DNA from: an uncultured Verrucomicrobiales bacterium
GTDB taxonomy: Bacteria > Verrucomicrobiota > Verrucomicrobiia > Verrucomicrobiales > Akkermansiaceae
NCBI GenBank assembly: GCA_937969495.1
Contig: CALBVY010000087.1
Location: 1-39,016, forward strand
DNA: 39,016 nt
Reading direction: 5' to 3'
The position numbers were made by a program, and so were the translations under genes. Positions 24,939-34,575 of the stretch are shown here, one piece after another. A model generated the notes under the pieces. It was not told the DNA's origin. It searched no databases and saw nothing but the letters and a program-made list of their open reading frames with translations. Each line of letters starts with the position of its first letter. Within the stretch, counting starts at the first letter, position 1.

Positions 24939-27068
24939 ATGTCTGAAAAAGTATCCAATAACAATCCGTTCTGCCAGAGCAAGGGTGGTAAAAGATATCG
25001 AGAAAAACTCCAAAAGGCATTTTTCTGCTTTGCTACGTATTTCGTCCTACTTTGTGCATCCGTCATTTTTGGGAAAATCATTTATGAAGGCACTCCTGTG
25101 CTCTGGCGTATGGGGACAGATTTCCTTACCCAAAAACCACAAACACTGGCGGTAGTAGAAGCTATTGAGTCAGACAGTATTGAAATCCCCACAGAAAATT
25201 TCGATAACATTCTCCGTAGTAATGACGATGATGCTCTGCCCATTGACAATGTGGAAGAGTTTGAAAAATCATTTCCCTACAAACGCTTCAACCTCATGCC
25301 TGGTTCAATTATTGGTGAAGGCTACCTCAAAAATCTTGAGCAACAAAACGAGGGATTTTTCCTAATCTACACAGAGCGTGACACTGAGAGCCACGTAGGC
25401 TTCTCAATTGATCAAGAAAAATCGCTTACCCTAAAGTCTCCAGATTTTGAAAAACTCAAATCTCTTACCCCGGACTTAATCCCAGAAAAAATCACTCAGC
25501 GTCATATCACGCTCAATGATTTTAAACTCACCATTGCTCAAGGCGATTACAACATTAGTAAAACAGCTCACGATGCCTTGTTACCTACTTCTTTAGTCTT
25601 CCAGATGCGTGAAGGGTTTGCCGATGATGACCCTGAAAGTTCTCAGAAACCGGCCATCATCCCAAGCACACAAATCATCACGGTAGACTCTAATGTTTTT
25701 TTTACTGCTTTTGATGAAGATGAAGAAGGCACACTCGCTCTACAAGCTCAGGAAGAACTACCTCAGAAAACCACATTCTACGATTTCAAACTAGCCGCCG
25801 GGAACTACAGCGCACCACTTGCGGCTCTCTCTATCCTGGCAAAAACAGGAATCGCCACCCAGCACAACCTAACACGAGGATCAATCATCGTAAATCTTGA
25901 TGAACCCGTCGAACTAGAACTCTCAAGCTCAGATTATGAAAATTTAGTCGCGAATAATCCTAAACTTCAACTCAGCGCCATCGCAGACTTTGCAAAAAAA
26001 GCCGACTTCACACGCTTCAGCCTTGCTCAAGACGCGGAAATCCGGATCGATTCAGAAGATCTTGAAGCCCTGAACCAAGCCAACGAAAAAAGTGGCAACT
26101 TCAAAACAAACTCCAAGAATACCCACTCTTACGCAGGTGGGGGTATCCTAGGCCCTATCGTAGGCACAGCTCTACTCGTGATCATCTGCATGATCATTGC
26201 TCTTTTCACAGGGATTGCAGCAGCCACTTTCCTCAATGAATACGCGCGGAAAGGAGCCTTCACCAAGTCCATTCGCCTTGCCATGCTTAACCTTGCTGGC
26301 GTGCCTTCCATTGTATTTGGCCTCTTTGGTCTCGGGCTTTTTGTTATGTTAGCCCCCTCGCTCACCAGCACTCCGCATACAGAAAGTAAACTTTCCATTC
26401 CATTAGTCCCATTAGCATCTACTCCCCAGCTCCGCATCATCGAAGAAAAAGAAATCCACATGGTGAAGCACAAGGTCTCAACTTCAGAGGCCATCGTAGC
26501 AGCCAAATCAGAGAGCATGAAGTACTTCCATGATGGCTGGACTTATCTCTCCTTTCAGGGCTGGGGGACTTGTATGCTCGCTGGCGGCTTCACACTCGCC
26601 ATCATGGTATTACCCGTCATCATTACCTCCTGTGAAGAATCACTCCGCGCAGTCCCTATGGGCTTCCGTGAAGCATCACTCGCTCTCGGTGCTACCAAAT
26701 GGCAGTCCATCCGCACAGCAGTGCTGCCCTATGCTCTCCCAGGCATCTTAACAGCATCTGTATTAGGTATTACCCGTGTAGCAGGTGAAACAGCCCCTAT
26801 TATGTTCACCGCCGCTGCCGCTGAACGATCAGACATGCCGTGGGAAGCTGTGCAAGCCACAGGGTTCAGCGCCTTTATTGAATTCCTCCAACAGTCTGTT
26901 CAGGCTCTCCCCTATCACATCTATACAGTTGCTGGCCGTATCCCCCAATCGGAATACACCGAACCTATGCAATATGGTTCAGTGCTCGTGTTCATGCTCA
27001 TCGTAATGTCACTAGCAACTGTATCCATATGGCTACGCCTCCATTTCCGTAAAAAAATTAAATGGTAA
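24939..27068 (+). CDS. pstA: Phosphate ABC transporter permease PstA with a repeat-containing periplasmic insertion
   Basis: A 709-residue permease subunit; ordinary PstA is near 300. TM1 is at about 29-48. The core resumes at 400 with [26 protein letters not shown]. It includes [16 protein letters not shown], the coupling loop [22 protein letters not shown] (576-597) and [12 protein letters not shown]. Residues about 65-390 are an added, presumably periplasmic domain. I resolve this into about eight copies of a roughly 41-residue unit, each with a phi-x-phi-x-S-x-x-F-x-x-L element (starts near 81, 123, 163, 204, 247, 290, 326 and 368). A second, smaller insertion of about 55 residues lies at 474-530, between two core helices. 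The frame is open and continuous. Confidence 0.92.
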   Translation: MSEKVSNNNPFCQSKGGKRYREKLQKAFFCFATYFVLLCASVIFGKIIYEGTPVLWRMGTDFLTQKPQTLAVVEAIESDSIEIPTENFDNILRSNDDDALPIDNVEEFEKSFPYKRFNLMPGSIIGEGYLKNLEQQNEGFFLIYTERDTESHVGFSIDQEKSLTLKSPDFEKLKSLTPDLIPEKITQRHITLNDFKLTIAQGDYNISKTAHDALLPTSLVFQMREGFADDDPESSQKPAIIPSTQIITVDSNVFFTAFDEDEEGTLALQAQEELPQKTTFYDFKLAAGNYSAPLAALSILAKTGIATQHNLTRGSIIVNLDEPVELELSSSDYENLVANNPKLQLSAIADFAKKADFTRFSLAQDAEIRIDSEDLEALNQANEKSGNFKTNSKNTHSYAGGGILGPIVGTALLVIICMIIALFTGIAAATFLNEYARKGAFTKSIRLAMLNLAGVPSIVFGLFGLGLFVMLAPSLTSTPHTESKLSIPLVPLASTPQLRIIEEKEIHMVKHKVSTSEAIVAAKSESMKYFHDGWTYLSFQGWGTCMLAGGFTLAIMVLPVIITSCEESLRAVPMGFREASLALGATKWQSIRTAVLPYALPGILTASVLGITRVAGETAPIMFTAAAAERSDMPWEAVQATGFSAFIEFLQQSVQALPYHIYTVAGRIPQSEYTEPMQYGSVLVFMLIVMSLATVSIWLRLHFRKKIKW

Positions 27069-27088
27069 CCCTCTCCTCAACATTTATC

Positions 27089-27919
27089 ATGCAAGACACT
27101 GCTCAATCACCTAATCAGCAAGACGTAAACAGCACTTCTAACACAAAACCAGAAGGCAAGTCGATGATCGAGATCGATGACCTCTCGTTCAGCTACGACC
27201 AAGGGAAAACAAATACTTTACGCAATATCACGCTGAATGTTCCGGAGAAACAAGTCACCTCATTTATCGGACCTTCTGGCTGCGGTAAGTCTACGCTACT
27301 ACGCTGCCTGAACCGCATGAACGACCTCGTAGAAACTTCACGTATCACCACGGGGCAAATCCGCATCATGGACCAAGACATCAATGCCAAAAATGTCTCT
27401 GCCATCGAGCTGCGTAAGCAAGTGGGTATGGTCTTCCAAAAATACAATCCCTTCCCCAAAAGCATCTATGATAACGTAGCCTACGGCCTCCGTATCCAGG
27501 GTATTAAAAAGAAAGCCATACTCGAAGAAGCCGTAGAAAAAAGTCTCCGTGGAGCAGCTCTCTGGGATGAGGTCAAAGACCGCCTCAAGGACAGTGCTCT
27601 AGGCCTTTCCGGCGGTCAGCAGCAACGCCTATGCATTGCCCGTACTATGGCGGTAAAACCCAAGGTCATCCTCATGGATGAGCCATGTTCCGCTCTGGAT
27701 CCTATCGCCACCGCAAAAGTCGAAGAGCTAATCACCGAGCTACGCCAAGATTTCACCATTGTCATCGTCACCCACTCCATGCAGCAGGCCAGCCGGATTT
27801 CAGATCGCACTGCGTTCTTCTATCTTGGTGAGCTGATTGAATACGACACTACCGAACAGATTTTCACCAACCCGTCTATCAAACAAACTGAAGACTACAT
27901 CAGCGGCAGATTCGGATAA
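27089..27919 (+). CDS. pstB: Phosphate ABC transporter ATP-binding protein PstB
   Basis: A 276-residue ATPase that powers phosphate import. The Walker [10 protein letters not shown] is at 61-69, followed by [11 protein letters not shown], a PstB hallmark. Then come [22 protein letters not shown] (Q-loop), the signature [17 protein letters not shown], Walker [14 protein letters not shown] and the switch His in [16 protein letters not shown]. The N-terminal 25 residues are a polar extension absent from E. coli PstB. The start is ambiguous: ATGs at 27062 (overlapping the pstA stop), 27089 and 27164 are all in frame. I chose 27089 because it leaves a 20-nt gap like the other junctions of this operon; 27164 would begin at the conserved [11 protein letters not shown]. 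Confidence 0.95.
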   Translation: MQDTAQSPNQQDVNSTSNTKPEGKSMIEIDDLSFSYDQGKTNTLRNITLNVPEKQVTSFIGPSGCGKSTLLRCLNRMNDLVETSRITTGQIRIMDQDINAKNVSAIELRKQVGMVFQKYNPFPKSIYDNVAYGLRIQGIKKKAILEEAVEKSLRGAALWDEVKDRLKDSALGLSGGQQQRLCIARTMAVKPKVILMDEPCSALDPIATAKVEELITELRQDFTIVIVTHSMQQASRISDRTAFFYLGELIEYDTTEQIFTNPSIKQTEDYISGRFG

Positions 27920-27955
27920 CAGCCAAACTAACAAAAAATCTAAACCATCAAAACA

Positions 27956-28651
27956 ATGTCATCACATCAAGGACACATTCTTACTAACTTCGATGATGCT
28001 CTCAGCCAAATCAAGGAGGCTACCATCGGTATGGGCGCAGGAGCGCAGAGAAACCTTAATAACGCCATTCGAGGATTAATCGAGCGTAACAAAAGCCTCT
28101 GTGATACAGCCATTGCAGATGACGATGATGAGGACCGCTCCGAGGTAGAAATTGATCATCTTGGCATGAGGATCCTTACCAAATACCGCCCTCTCGCAAG
28201 TGATCTGCGTATGGTGATTACCTCTATGAAGATAGCGTCTCATCTGGAGCGTATCTCTGATCAAGCCGTCAGTATTGCTAAGCGTTCGCGTAAAGTGATT
28301 AAAAGCCCAGAAATCAAGGATGTCTTGAAAGTAGAAGGGTTTTATAAAGTTGCTTCTAGTATGCTCACTAACGCTATCACCGCTTACGCAGATGGTAATT
28401 CTGAACTCGCTTTAAGTGTGATTGAGGAAGAAAAACCTCTTAAAAAATGCCACAAAACCACTTCACGCGTCTTCGCTAAAACTCTTGAAGGGGAATCAGA
28501 ACATTACCGAGACTACCTTGACCTGGTCTTTATCTGCCGCTGGCTTGAGCGCGTGGGCGATCTAGCGATTAATATCGCTGAGGAAGTTGTTTTTGAAGAT
28601 ACATCCACAGATATTCGTCACGGTAGAGAACTACCTCCTGAGTTACAATAG
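27956..28651 (+). CDS. phoU: Phosphate signalling protein PhoU
   Basis: A 231-residue cytoplasmic all-helical protein made of two three-helix bundles. It shows the metal-binding E/D-x3-D motifs in HLERISDQAVSIAKR and RWLERVGDLAINIAEEV, and 'LGMRILTKYRPLASDLRMVITSMKIA' typical of the first bundle. PhoU links the Pst transporter to PhoR and represses the regulon when phosphate is plentiful. It is the last gene of the pst operon, 36 nt after pstB. Its stop codon lies only 2 nt from the stop of ftsW on the other strand, with no terminator in between. Confidence 0.95.
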   Translation: MSSHQGHILTNFDDALSQIKEATIGMGAGAQRNLNNAIRGLIERNKSLCDTAIADDDDEDRSEVEIDHLGMRILTKYRPLASDLRMVITSMKIASHLERISDQAVSIAKRSRKVIKSPEIKDVLKVEGFYKVASSMLTNAITAYADGNSELALSVIEEEKPLKKCHKTTSRVFAKTLEGESEHYRDYLDLVFICRWLERVGDLAINIAEEVVFEDTSTDIRHGRELPPELQ

Positions 28652-28653
28652 CC

Positions 28654-29799
28654 TCAGATCCTAACACACTGTTTCTTTTCATTAATCACAGGCATTTCTG
28701 AGCGATTTACAAAGCTCGCTTGTCTGTGCACTGAGACTAATCCACCTACCGCAAGGAGGGTGAAAACAAGATTAGTACCACCGTAGCTGATAAAGGGCAA
28801 AGGTAAGCCCGTATTGGGCAGAACGGCGGTAGTAACACCGATATTCATCATCGCTGGAACCACAATAATACTGGTTAAACCTACAGCTAACAACCGACCA
28901 AAATGATCTTTGGCATTCATTGAAATCGCAATGCCATAGACTACAATAATCACAAAGCAAAACACACTCCCCAGTGTGAACCACAGCCCAAGCTCTTCCC
29001 CTATAGCTGGAAAAATAAAATCTGTATGAGCCTCTGGAAGATAACCTAGTTTTTCAACTCCATTCCCAAGTCCTGTGCCATCAATACCACCCTTGGCAAA
29101 AGCATACAGCCCATGAAGTTGCTGATACCCATCCCCCAGCCTGTATTTATCTGACTCAAGATCTGTGAGCGCCATGATTCGCCCCATTCGCTCTGGATTC
29201 TGCCATACCACAATGGCCATTCCCGCCAATGCCGTACCAGCAGATATCCCCAAATAAGGCAATCGAGCTCCCGCAATATACATCACCACTGCACCAGCAG
29301 CGGCAAGACACATCGCTGTGCCCATATCTTTTTCAAAAAAGATTAATAATACCGGAATCCCTAATAAAAATCCGGGGAATATAAATCCTTTCAGAAAGGT
29401 ACGGGTCTCTGTTTGAAAATGCGTATACCACGCAGCCAGCCCCATAATCACAAAGATTTTAGCAAGCTCAGATGGCTGAAACTGAGGCATACCAGGAAGC
29501 TTAATCCAGCGAGACTCCCCCTTTACTTCTTGGGCAATACCGGGCACATAACAGAGTATTAACAAAAAACATGAGCCGATAAACAGCCACACCCAGTATG
29601 GCCGCAATTTACGGTAATCCATACCAGCAAAGATCACCGCACCAATCACTCCCACAGCAATCCAGGCCGCCTGTTTTTTCACAAGAGAGTAACCATCTAC
29701 GTCATTACCGTAGATACTGGTACTCGTGAGCATCACCAGCCCTAACGTCACCAATGCGATGACAGCGAGGCAAAGAAATATAGCATTCTTACGTCCCAT
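28654..29799 (-). CDS. ftsW: Septal peptidoglycan glycosyltransferase FtsW (SEDS family)
   Basis: A 381-residue polytopic membrane protein with about ten helices that polymerises lipid II at the division septum with FtsI. SEDS motifs seen are GESRWIKLPGMPQFQPSELAK, 'GLGNGVEKLGYLPEAHTDFIFPAIGEELGL' (holding the conserved catalytic-loop Asp region) and NTGLPLPFISYGGTNL. Assignment as FtsW rather than RodA comes from its place in the dcw cluster beside ftsI. The start is unusually clear: GGAG lies 9-12 nt before the ATG, one of the few Shine-Dalgarno-like sites in this window. It is the last dcw gene here; murG and murC do not follow. Confidence 0.92.
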   Translation of the reverse strand: MGRKNAIFLCLAVIALVTLGLVMLTSTSIYGNDVDGYSLVKKQAAWIAVGVIGAVIFAGMDYRKLRPYWVWLFIGSCFLLILCYVPGIAQEVKGESRWIKLPGMPQFQPSELAKIFVIMGLAAWYTHFQTETRTFLKGFIFPGFLLGIPVLLIFFEKDMGTAMCLAAAGAVVMYIAGARLPYLGISAGTALAGMAIVVWQNPERMGRIMALTDLESDKYRLGDGYQQLHGLYAFAKGGIDGTGLGNGVEKLGYLPEAHTDFIFPAIGEELGLWFTLGSVFCFVIIVVYGIAISMNAKDHFGRLLAVGLTSIIVVPAMMNIGVTTAVLPNTGLPLPFISYGGTNLVFTLLAVGGLVSVHRQASFVNRSEMPVINEKKQCVRI

Positions 29800-29820
29800 G
29801 GTGATACTCCGTAAATAAAA

Positions 29821-30681
29821 TTATTGAGCCGGAATCTTGATCTCACGTCCAACACCTAACTTACGAGGGTCAGAAAGGCCGTTAATTCTCAGAAGATCAT
29901 CACGTGATACTTTATAACGGTTAGCAATACGCCAAACAGTATCACCACTTTTAACAGTGTAACGCTGACCACTATCACGCAGTCCTGAAGATCTTTCTGA
30001 AAGAACTCGCTTAGGCTTCACAAGCACTGCTTTAGGCATGTCCTCTTCCACTACAATAGCTCGAGAATACTGCCGTTCAGGGGCTTGTTCCACATGCTGA
30101 ATAGCTGTAGATTCTTCTACACGTTCACGAGTTTGAGCTACTGCTACTGGACGGCTAGAAAGCTCATTAGGAAGATCAAGTATCACGCCTGGACGAAGTG
30201 GCTTTGCTCCATTCAGTGCCCGTAATGCTGTCTCATCGACGTTACGCACGCGAGCGATACGTCGATAATTATCCCCCGTCACTACGATGTAGCGGCTATT
30301 AGAACTATCAATCACCGGCTGCGGCACAGGAGCCACAGCTGGAGTGACTACTGGCTGAGGAGCGCTCTTTTCTGCTGGTCTCTCAGCATTAGGAACAACG
30401 GCAGCGGCAGAAGCTTTTGCTGTCGTGCTGTCCGGTGAAGAATCATCACTGAAGAATTTACTATGCGTGTAGATCGCAGCAATAGCCAAGACATGAAGAA
30501 CAAGAATCACGAATAGAGCCTTCCCTATACCAACATTTTCAACATCTGACTCAAGATCCATCTGGGGATCTGCAATAGCGGTGGCAGCATTTAAGCGACG
30601 TTTCCGCCCAGTCTTCGCATACAGAACTCGATAACTAGGATCTGAGTTACGGCTTCTTTTTGTTTGGATGGTTTGTTTCAT
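29821..30681 (-). CDS. Membrane-anchored protein with two LysM domains, inside the dcw cluster
   Basis: A 286-residue bitopic protein. A basic cytoplasmic tail (1-50) precedes one membrane helix (about 53-71), then a Pro/Ala-rich linker (80-128). A divergent LysM lies at 131-171 (YIVVTGDNYRRIARVRNV) and a canonical LysM at 241-284 (YTVKSGDTVWRIANRYKV, ending IKIPAQ). LysM binds N-acetylglucosamine in peptidoglycan, so the protein probably tethers the inner membrane to septal or nascent wall. No catalytic domain is present. It lies between murD and ftsW, 38 nt after murD and 21 nt before ftsW, and is probably co-expressed with division genes. A regulatory or scaffolding role is inference. Confidence 0.88.
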   Translation of the reverse strand: MKQTIQTKRSRNSDPSYRVLYAKTGRKRRLNAATAIADPQMDLESDVENVGIGKALFVILVLHVLAIAAIYTHSKFFSDDSSPDSTTAKASAAAVVPNAERPAEKSAPQPVVTPAVAPVPQPVIDSSNSRYIVVTGDNYRRIARVRNVDETALRALNGAKPLRPGVILDLPNELSSRPVAVAQTRERVEESTAIQHVEQAPERQYSRAIVVEEDMPKAVLVKPKRVLSERSSGLRDSGQRYTVKSGDTVWRIANRYKVSRDDLLRINGLSDPRKLGVGREIKIPAQ

Positions 30682-30719
30682 AACGATTATTAGGTTAGGT
30701 TTTTATGTTAGATTGGAAG

Positions 30720-32027
30720 TTAGTTCTGTTGGTTGACGATCTGACGAAAACAATCGCCACGTTGTTCATATCCAGTAAACATGTCAAAAGACGATGTCCC
30801 TGGAGAAAAAAGGATGGTGTCACCGTGCTTGGCTACCTGTCTGGCCTGAAACACAGCATCTTCTAAATCACCCACTTTGATCGTAGGTAACTGATCGGCA
30901 ATGACGGAAAAAGTAATTTCTAACTGATCTGCAATTTCACCAAATACAATCACCGTCTTAGTAGTCTGCTGTAATCGAGGAAGAAGCTCGCTGTAGTCCA
31001 GTCCTTTTTGTTTACCACCAGCGATCAGCACAATGGGTCTACCTTGTGAACGTAATGCGCTATCAAGGGCGTGTAGATTGGTTGCCTTAGAGTCATTGAT
31101 ATATTCAACGCCATCTAAGGTACGGACTAACTCACAGCGGTGCAGCGGTGGCGCACATTTATCCAGTGCCTCACTAGCAGTCTGTGCATCAATACCAAAT
31201 GATAAACAAGCAGCGTAAGCGGCCATAGCATTTTCAGCATTATGTAGACCACGTAAACCTGTCTCAGCGAGATCGATGATTTTTTGATCTCCTTGTGAAA
31301 TCCAGCCACTATCTAAGGTGTAGTCTGCATTTCCCTCTGTAGAGAAGGTAGTGATGTCTGCTAGCTGTGTGCCAATATCCTCACCTGCACGAACGATAAT
31401 ACGATTATTTTCTGTTAGGTTTTTGAAAACACGTAGTTTTGCATTTTTATAAGCTGCTAGCGTGGGGTAACGATCCATGTGATCCGCGGAGAAATTTAAC
31501 CAAATCACAACATCCGGATGGAAGCTAGTGATCGTTTCCAGCTGAAATGAACTCACTTCAAGCGCCACGGATACTGGTGGCTCGTCTAGCATAACGATTT
31601 CTGAAAATGGAATCCCGTAGTTACCACAGGCGAGGCAACTAGTCCCACTATGGGAGAGAATGCGCTGCACCAGCTCGGTAGTAGTCGTTTTCCCATTAGT
31701 ACCGGTAATGGCAACAATGCGCCCCTGGTAGAATCGTGATGCCAGCTCTACCTCCCCGATTAGTTCACCAGCGTTTTCTTGGTAAGCACGGACAAAGTCT
31801 GTTTCTCCATCAATACCTGGTGACAGAACAAGTAGATCACAGCTACTTTTCCGTCCCGTTTCCACCTTCGCGTTGGTAACCAGCTGAACCTCATCAGAAA
31901 ACCCAATGATCTCTGATGCCATATCATGTACAGACACAACAGCGCCCTCTCGCAACGCCAACGCCGCGGCAGCCTGACCACTACGGCCAGCACCTAGAAT
32001 AATGATATGTTTATTCCGCAAATTCAT
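30720..32027 (-). CDS. murD: UDP-N-acetylmuramoyl-L-alanine:D-glutamate ligase MurD
   Basis: A 435-residue cytoplasmic ligase adding D-Glu to UDP-MurNAc-L-Ala. The N-terminal IIILGAGRSGQAAAALAL binds UDP. The ATP loop AITGTNGKTTTTELV, the 'LNFSADHMDRYPT' centre, NDSKATNLHALDSAL and LIAGGKQKGLDYSEL follow, with the C-terminal FSPGTSSFDMFTGYEQRGDCF diagnostic for MurD. The ATG at 32027 comes one base after the mraY stop (TAA-C-ATG), so translation is probably coupled; a TTG at 32036 is possible but less likely. No residue looks abnormal. Confidence 0.95.
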   Translation of the reverse strand: MNLRNKHIIILGAGRSGQAAAALALREGAVVSVHDMASEIIGFSDEVQLVTNAKVETGRKSSCDLLVLSPGIDGETDFVRAYQENAGELIGEVELASRFYQGRIVAITGTNGKTTTTELVQRILSHSGTSCLACGNYGIPFSEIVMLDEPPVSVALEVSSFQLETITSFHPDVVIWLNFSADHMDRYPTLAAYKNAKLRVFKNLTENNRIIVRAGEDIGTQLADITTFSTEGNADYTLDSGWISQGDQKIIDLAETGLRGLHNAENAMAAYAACLSFGIDAQTASEALDKCAPPLHRCELVRTLDGVEYINDSKATNLHALDSALRSQGRPIVLIAGGKQKGLDYSELLPRLQQTTKTVIVFGEIADQLEITFSVIADQLPTIKVGDLEDAVFQARQVAKHGDTILFSPGTSSFDMFTGYEQRGDCFRQIVNQQN

Positions 32028-32028
32028 G

Positions 32029-33186
32029 TTAGACAATTTTCAGAAGAGCAAGACCAATCAAGCCGCTAAAGATAGAGATAATCCAGAAACGAATAATCAC
32101 CTGGCTTTCATGCCAGCCACGCAACTCAAAGTGATGATGAATTGGAGACATCGCAAAAATCCTTTTCCCTCTAAGCTTGAAACTACCAACTTGAAGAATC
32201 ACGGAGAGAGCCTCCATAACAAATACCCAGCCGATCACTACCAACAGCAGCTCTTGCTTTGTGCAGATGGCAGCGGTTGCGAGAGCACCTCCAATCGCCA
32301 ATGATCCGGTGTCTCCCATAAAGACCTTAGCAGGGTGGCAGTTATGCCACAGGAAACCAAAACCAGCCCCCACAAGTGCCATTAGAAAAACTCCAAGCTC
32401 CTGTGCATGTGGATTAAATGGAATAGAGAGATACTCGTTCGCCATGTAAAAGTGACCTGCTAGATAGGCAATCACTGCATATGCAAGAGAAACGGTAATG
32501 GTACACCCTGTGGCAAGACCATCTAATCCATCTGTGAGGTTTACCGCATTCGAACAGCCCACAATAATGATGGCGAAAAATGGAATACAGAAAATACCAA
32601 GATCAATTATGGGGGTCTTAAAAAGAGGAAAAGTAATTTCGCTAATCTGAATCGATTCATTAATCAGCGTGTATCCCATTGACTGAGTTTTAAAGTAAAG
32701 AAATGCCGCCGCGATACCACCAATGGTGAACTGCCAGAAGAGTTTTGTTTTCCCACTTACCCCATCAGAACTTTTTAATTTCACCTTCGTATAATCATCA
32801 ATAAAACCCAACAAACCCAAAGCTAACATCACACAAGTGGTGACAGCCACAAAGGGATTTAGCGCACGCCCACAGAGTAAAACGGCGATTAATACAGAAC
32901 CTAAGATCATCACCCCACCCATCGTAGGAGTTCCAGCCTTACCTCCGTGAAGTTCATTTAATTTATGCACCTCCTCGGCACTACGGATAGGCTGCCCTAC
33001 CTTGAGTGAGATTAATTTGCGAATCACCCACGGACCACAGCAGACGCAGATAAGAAAAGTCATAATACACGCCATCCCTGCACGGATGGTGATGTATTGC
33101 AGTAAATTCAGGAACCGCATATTGCTCGCCCAATCAGCACCTTCGCTGAAGGCTTGTTCCCATAGTTCGTAAATCCAATATAACAT
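32029..33186 (-). CDS. mraY: Phospho-N-acetylmuramoyl-pentapeptide transferase MraY
   Basis: A 385-residue polytopic enzyme that transfers phospho-MurNAc-pentapeptide to undecaprenyl phosphate, making lipid I. Motifs seen: HGGKAGTPTMGGVMIL, LGFIDDYTKVKLKSSDG (Asp pair), CSNAVNLTDGLDGLATG, AKVFMGDTGSLAIGGAL, and the C-terminal loop MSPIHHHFELRGWHESQV with the three-His cluster. Length is slightly above the E. coli enzyme because of extra N-terminal residues. It starts 12 nt after the murF stop and is followed by murD after one base. Confidence 0.96.
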   Translation of the reverse strand: MLYWIYELWEQAFSEGADWASNMRFLNLLQYITIRAGMACIMTFLICVCCGPWVIRKLISLKVGQPIRSAEEVHKLNELHGGKAGTPTMGGVMILGSVLIAVLLCGRALNPFVAVTTCVMLALGLLGFIDDYTKVKLKSSDGVSGKTKLFWQFTIGGIAAAFLYFKTQSMGYTLINESIQISEITFPLFKTPIIDLGIFCIPFFAIIIVGCSNAVNLTDGLDGLATGCTITVSLAYAVIAYLAGHFYMANEYLSIPFNPHAQELGVFLMALVGAGFGFLWHNCHPAKVFMGDTGSLAIGGALATAAICTKQELLLVVIGWVFVMEALSVILQVGSFKLRGKRIFAMSPIHHHFELRGWHESQVIIRFWIISIFSGLIGLALLKIV

Positions 33187-33198
33187 ATTTATTTTTTA

Positions 33199-34575
33199 TT
33201 AATTGTTAGGAAAGGCTTGTTCCATGACGTTTTCCATACCGGCCATACGACTTCCCTTAAAGAGGACTGTGTCCCCTTCCTTGCAAAATTCTTTTAACCA
33301 CGCAGCTGCCTTGTCAGGATCATTGAAGTGGATAGCACTATCACTCACCGCATGCGCTCCTTCGTAAATCTTCTCTGCCTGCTCCCCCACACTGACAACT
33401 TGTAGTTCACGTTCAGCGGCGAATCCCCCCACCCGCAAGTGCTCAGACTCTGCATGTACACCTAGCTCTGCCATCATGCCGAGCGCCACGATCCGACGTC
33501 CATCATCTTGCACTGGCATGTCAGCCAGGGTTTCGATCGCTGCGATCACGGAGTCTGGATTAGCATTATAGGTATCATCGATTACCGTAACACCTCCACT
33601 TTCAAAACGGCGGAGACGACCAGATGTTAGAACAGTTTCACTAAGACCAGCCGCAATATCCTCGGCCTTCATACCCAGCACCACTGCGACACCAGCAGCG
33701 AGTAAGGCATTATTAACCATGTGTTTACCGCTGACTGGAAGCTCTACGGATACAGAATTTTGACCATCAATACAAAGATCAAATGATGAACCTGTTGCAT
33801 GAATCTTTAAGTTTTCAGCCCTGATGGTTCCCCGGCAGTTGCCAGTGACGATCACCTTGGAAATACTACGTTGAATAAGGTAGTCCACAAAATCGCAGCC
33901 AGCGGTTACGATCAGAGTCCCATGCTCAGGTAAAGCGCGAGCTAGTGCTGATTTTTCCTCGGCAATTCCTTCCCGCGAACCAAGATTTTCGATATGCGCG
34001 GTACCAATATTGGTAATGATCCCAATATCTGGCTCCGCAATATCACATAGTGGTGCAATCTCTCCAGCATGGTTCATCCCCATTTCCCAGACACATACTT
34101 CATCATCCTCCTCAGTAGCTAACACACTGAGAGGAAGGCCAATGTGATTATTCAGATTACCCTTCGTAGCATTCACTTTAAATGCCTTGCTGAGAACAGA
34201 AGCTGTGAAGTCCTTTGTAGAAGTTTTCCCATTAGACCCTGTAAGCCCAACCACCTTAATACCTAACTGATTCCGATACCACTTCGCTAGACGCTGTAGG
34301 CCATAGAGTGAGTTTTTTACCAAAATGATAGGAACATTCAATGTATCAATATTCTCAGGCAGTGTATCTAGCAGAAGGCACTCCGCTCCATGTTCTATGG
34401 CCTGATCCACAAACTTATGTCCATCAAAGTTATCGCCACGTAAAGCGATAAACAATGCGCCCTCACCTAGACTTCGTGTATCCGTTGAAACCTTCTGAAC
34501 GGTGCGGTCTGTATCCACGCCGATCAACTCACCACCAGTAGCGGCAACAATTTCAGAAATGGTAAGCGGTTTCAT
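33199..34575 (-). CDS. murF: UDP-N-acetylmuramoyl-tripeptide:D-alanyl-D-alanine ligase MurF
   Basis: A 458-residue cytoplasmic ligase adding D-Ala-D-Ala to the UDP-MurNAc tripeptide. It shows the N-terminal STDTRSLGEGALFIALRG (UDP-binding domain), the ATP loop GLTGSNGKTSTKDF at 110-123, 'NHIGLPLSVL', 'EMGMNHAGEIAPLC', NIGTAHIENLGSREGIAEEK and VIDDTYNANPDSVIAAIE, all MurF-specific. Its ATG overlaps the murE stop as ATGA (34572-34575), suggesting coupled translation. Length and residues are normal. Confidence 0.96.
   Translation of the reverse strand: MKPLTISEIVAATGGELIGVDTDRTVQKVSTDTRSLGEGALFIALRGDNFDGHKFVDQAIEHGAECLLLDTLPENIDTLNVPIILVKNSLYGLQRLAKWYRNQLGIKVVGLTGSNGKTSTKDFTASVLSKAFKVNATKGNLNNHIGLPLSVLATEEDDEVCVWEMGMNHAGEIAPLCDIAEPDIGIITNIGTAHIENLGSREGIAEEKSALARALPEHGTLIVTAGCDFVDYLIQRSISKVIVTGNCRGTIRAENLKIHATGSSFDLCIDGQNSVSVELPVSGKHMVNNALLAAGVAVVLGMKAEDIAAGLSETVLTSGRLRRFESGGVTVIDDTYNANPDSVIAAIETLADMPVQDDGRRIVALGMMAELGVHAESEHLRVGGFAAERELQVVSVGEQAEKIYEGAHAVSDSAIHFNDPDKAAAWLKEFCKEGDTVLFKGSRMAGMENVMEQAFPNN

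Noticed and set aside
26129-26518. A 129-codon minus-strand open frame inside pstA
   Set aside because: It is antisense to a strongly conserved permease gene and its translation has no recognisable domain.
22955-27068. PstC and PstA as frameshifted or mis-joined genes
   Set aside because: Both frames are open without interruption, the core motifs lie downstream of the insertions in the same frame, and the two insertions are in equivalent positions.
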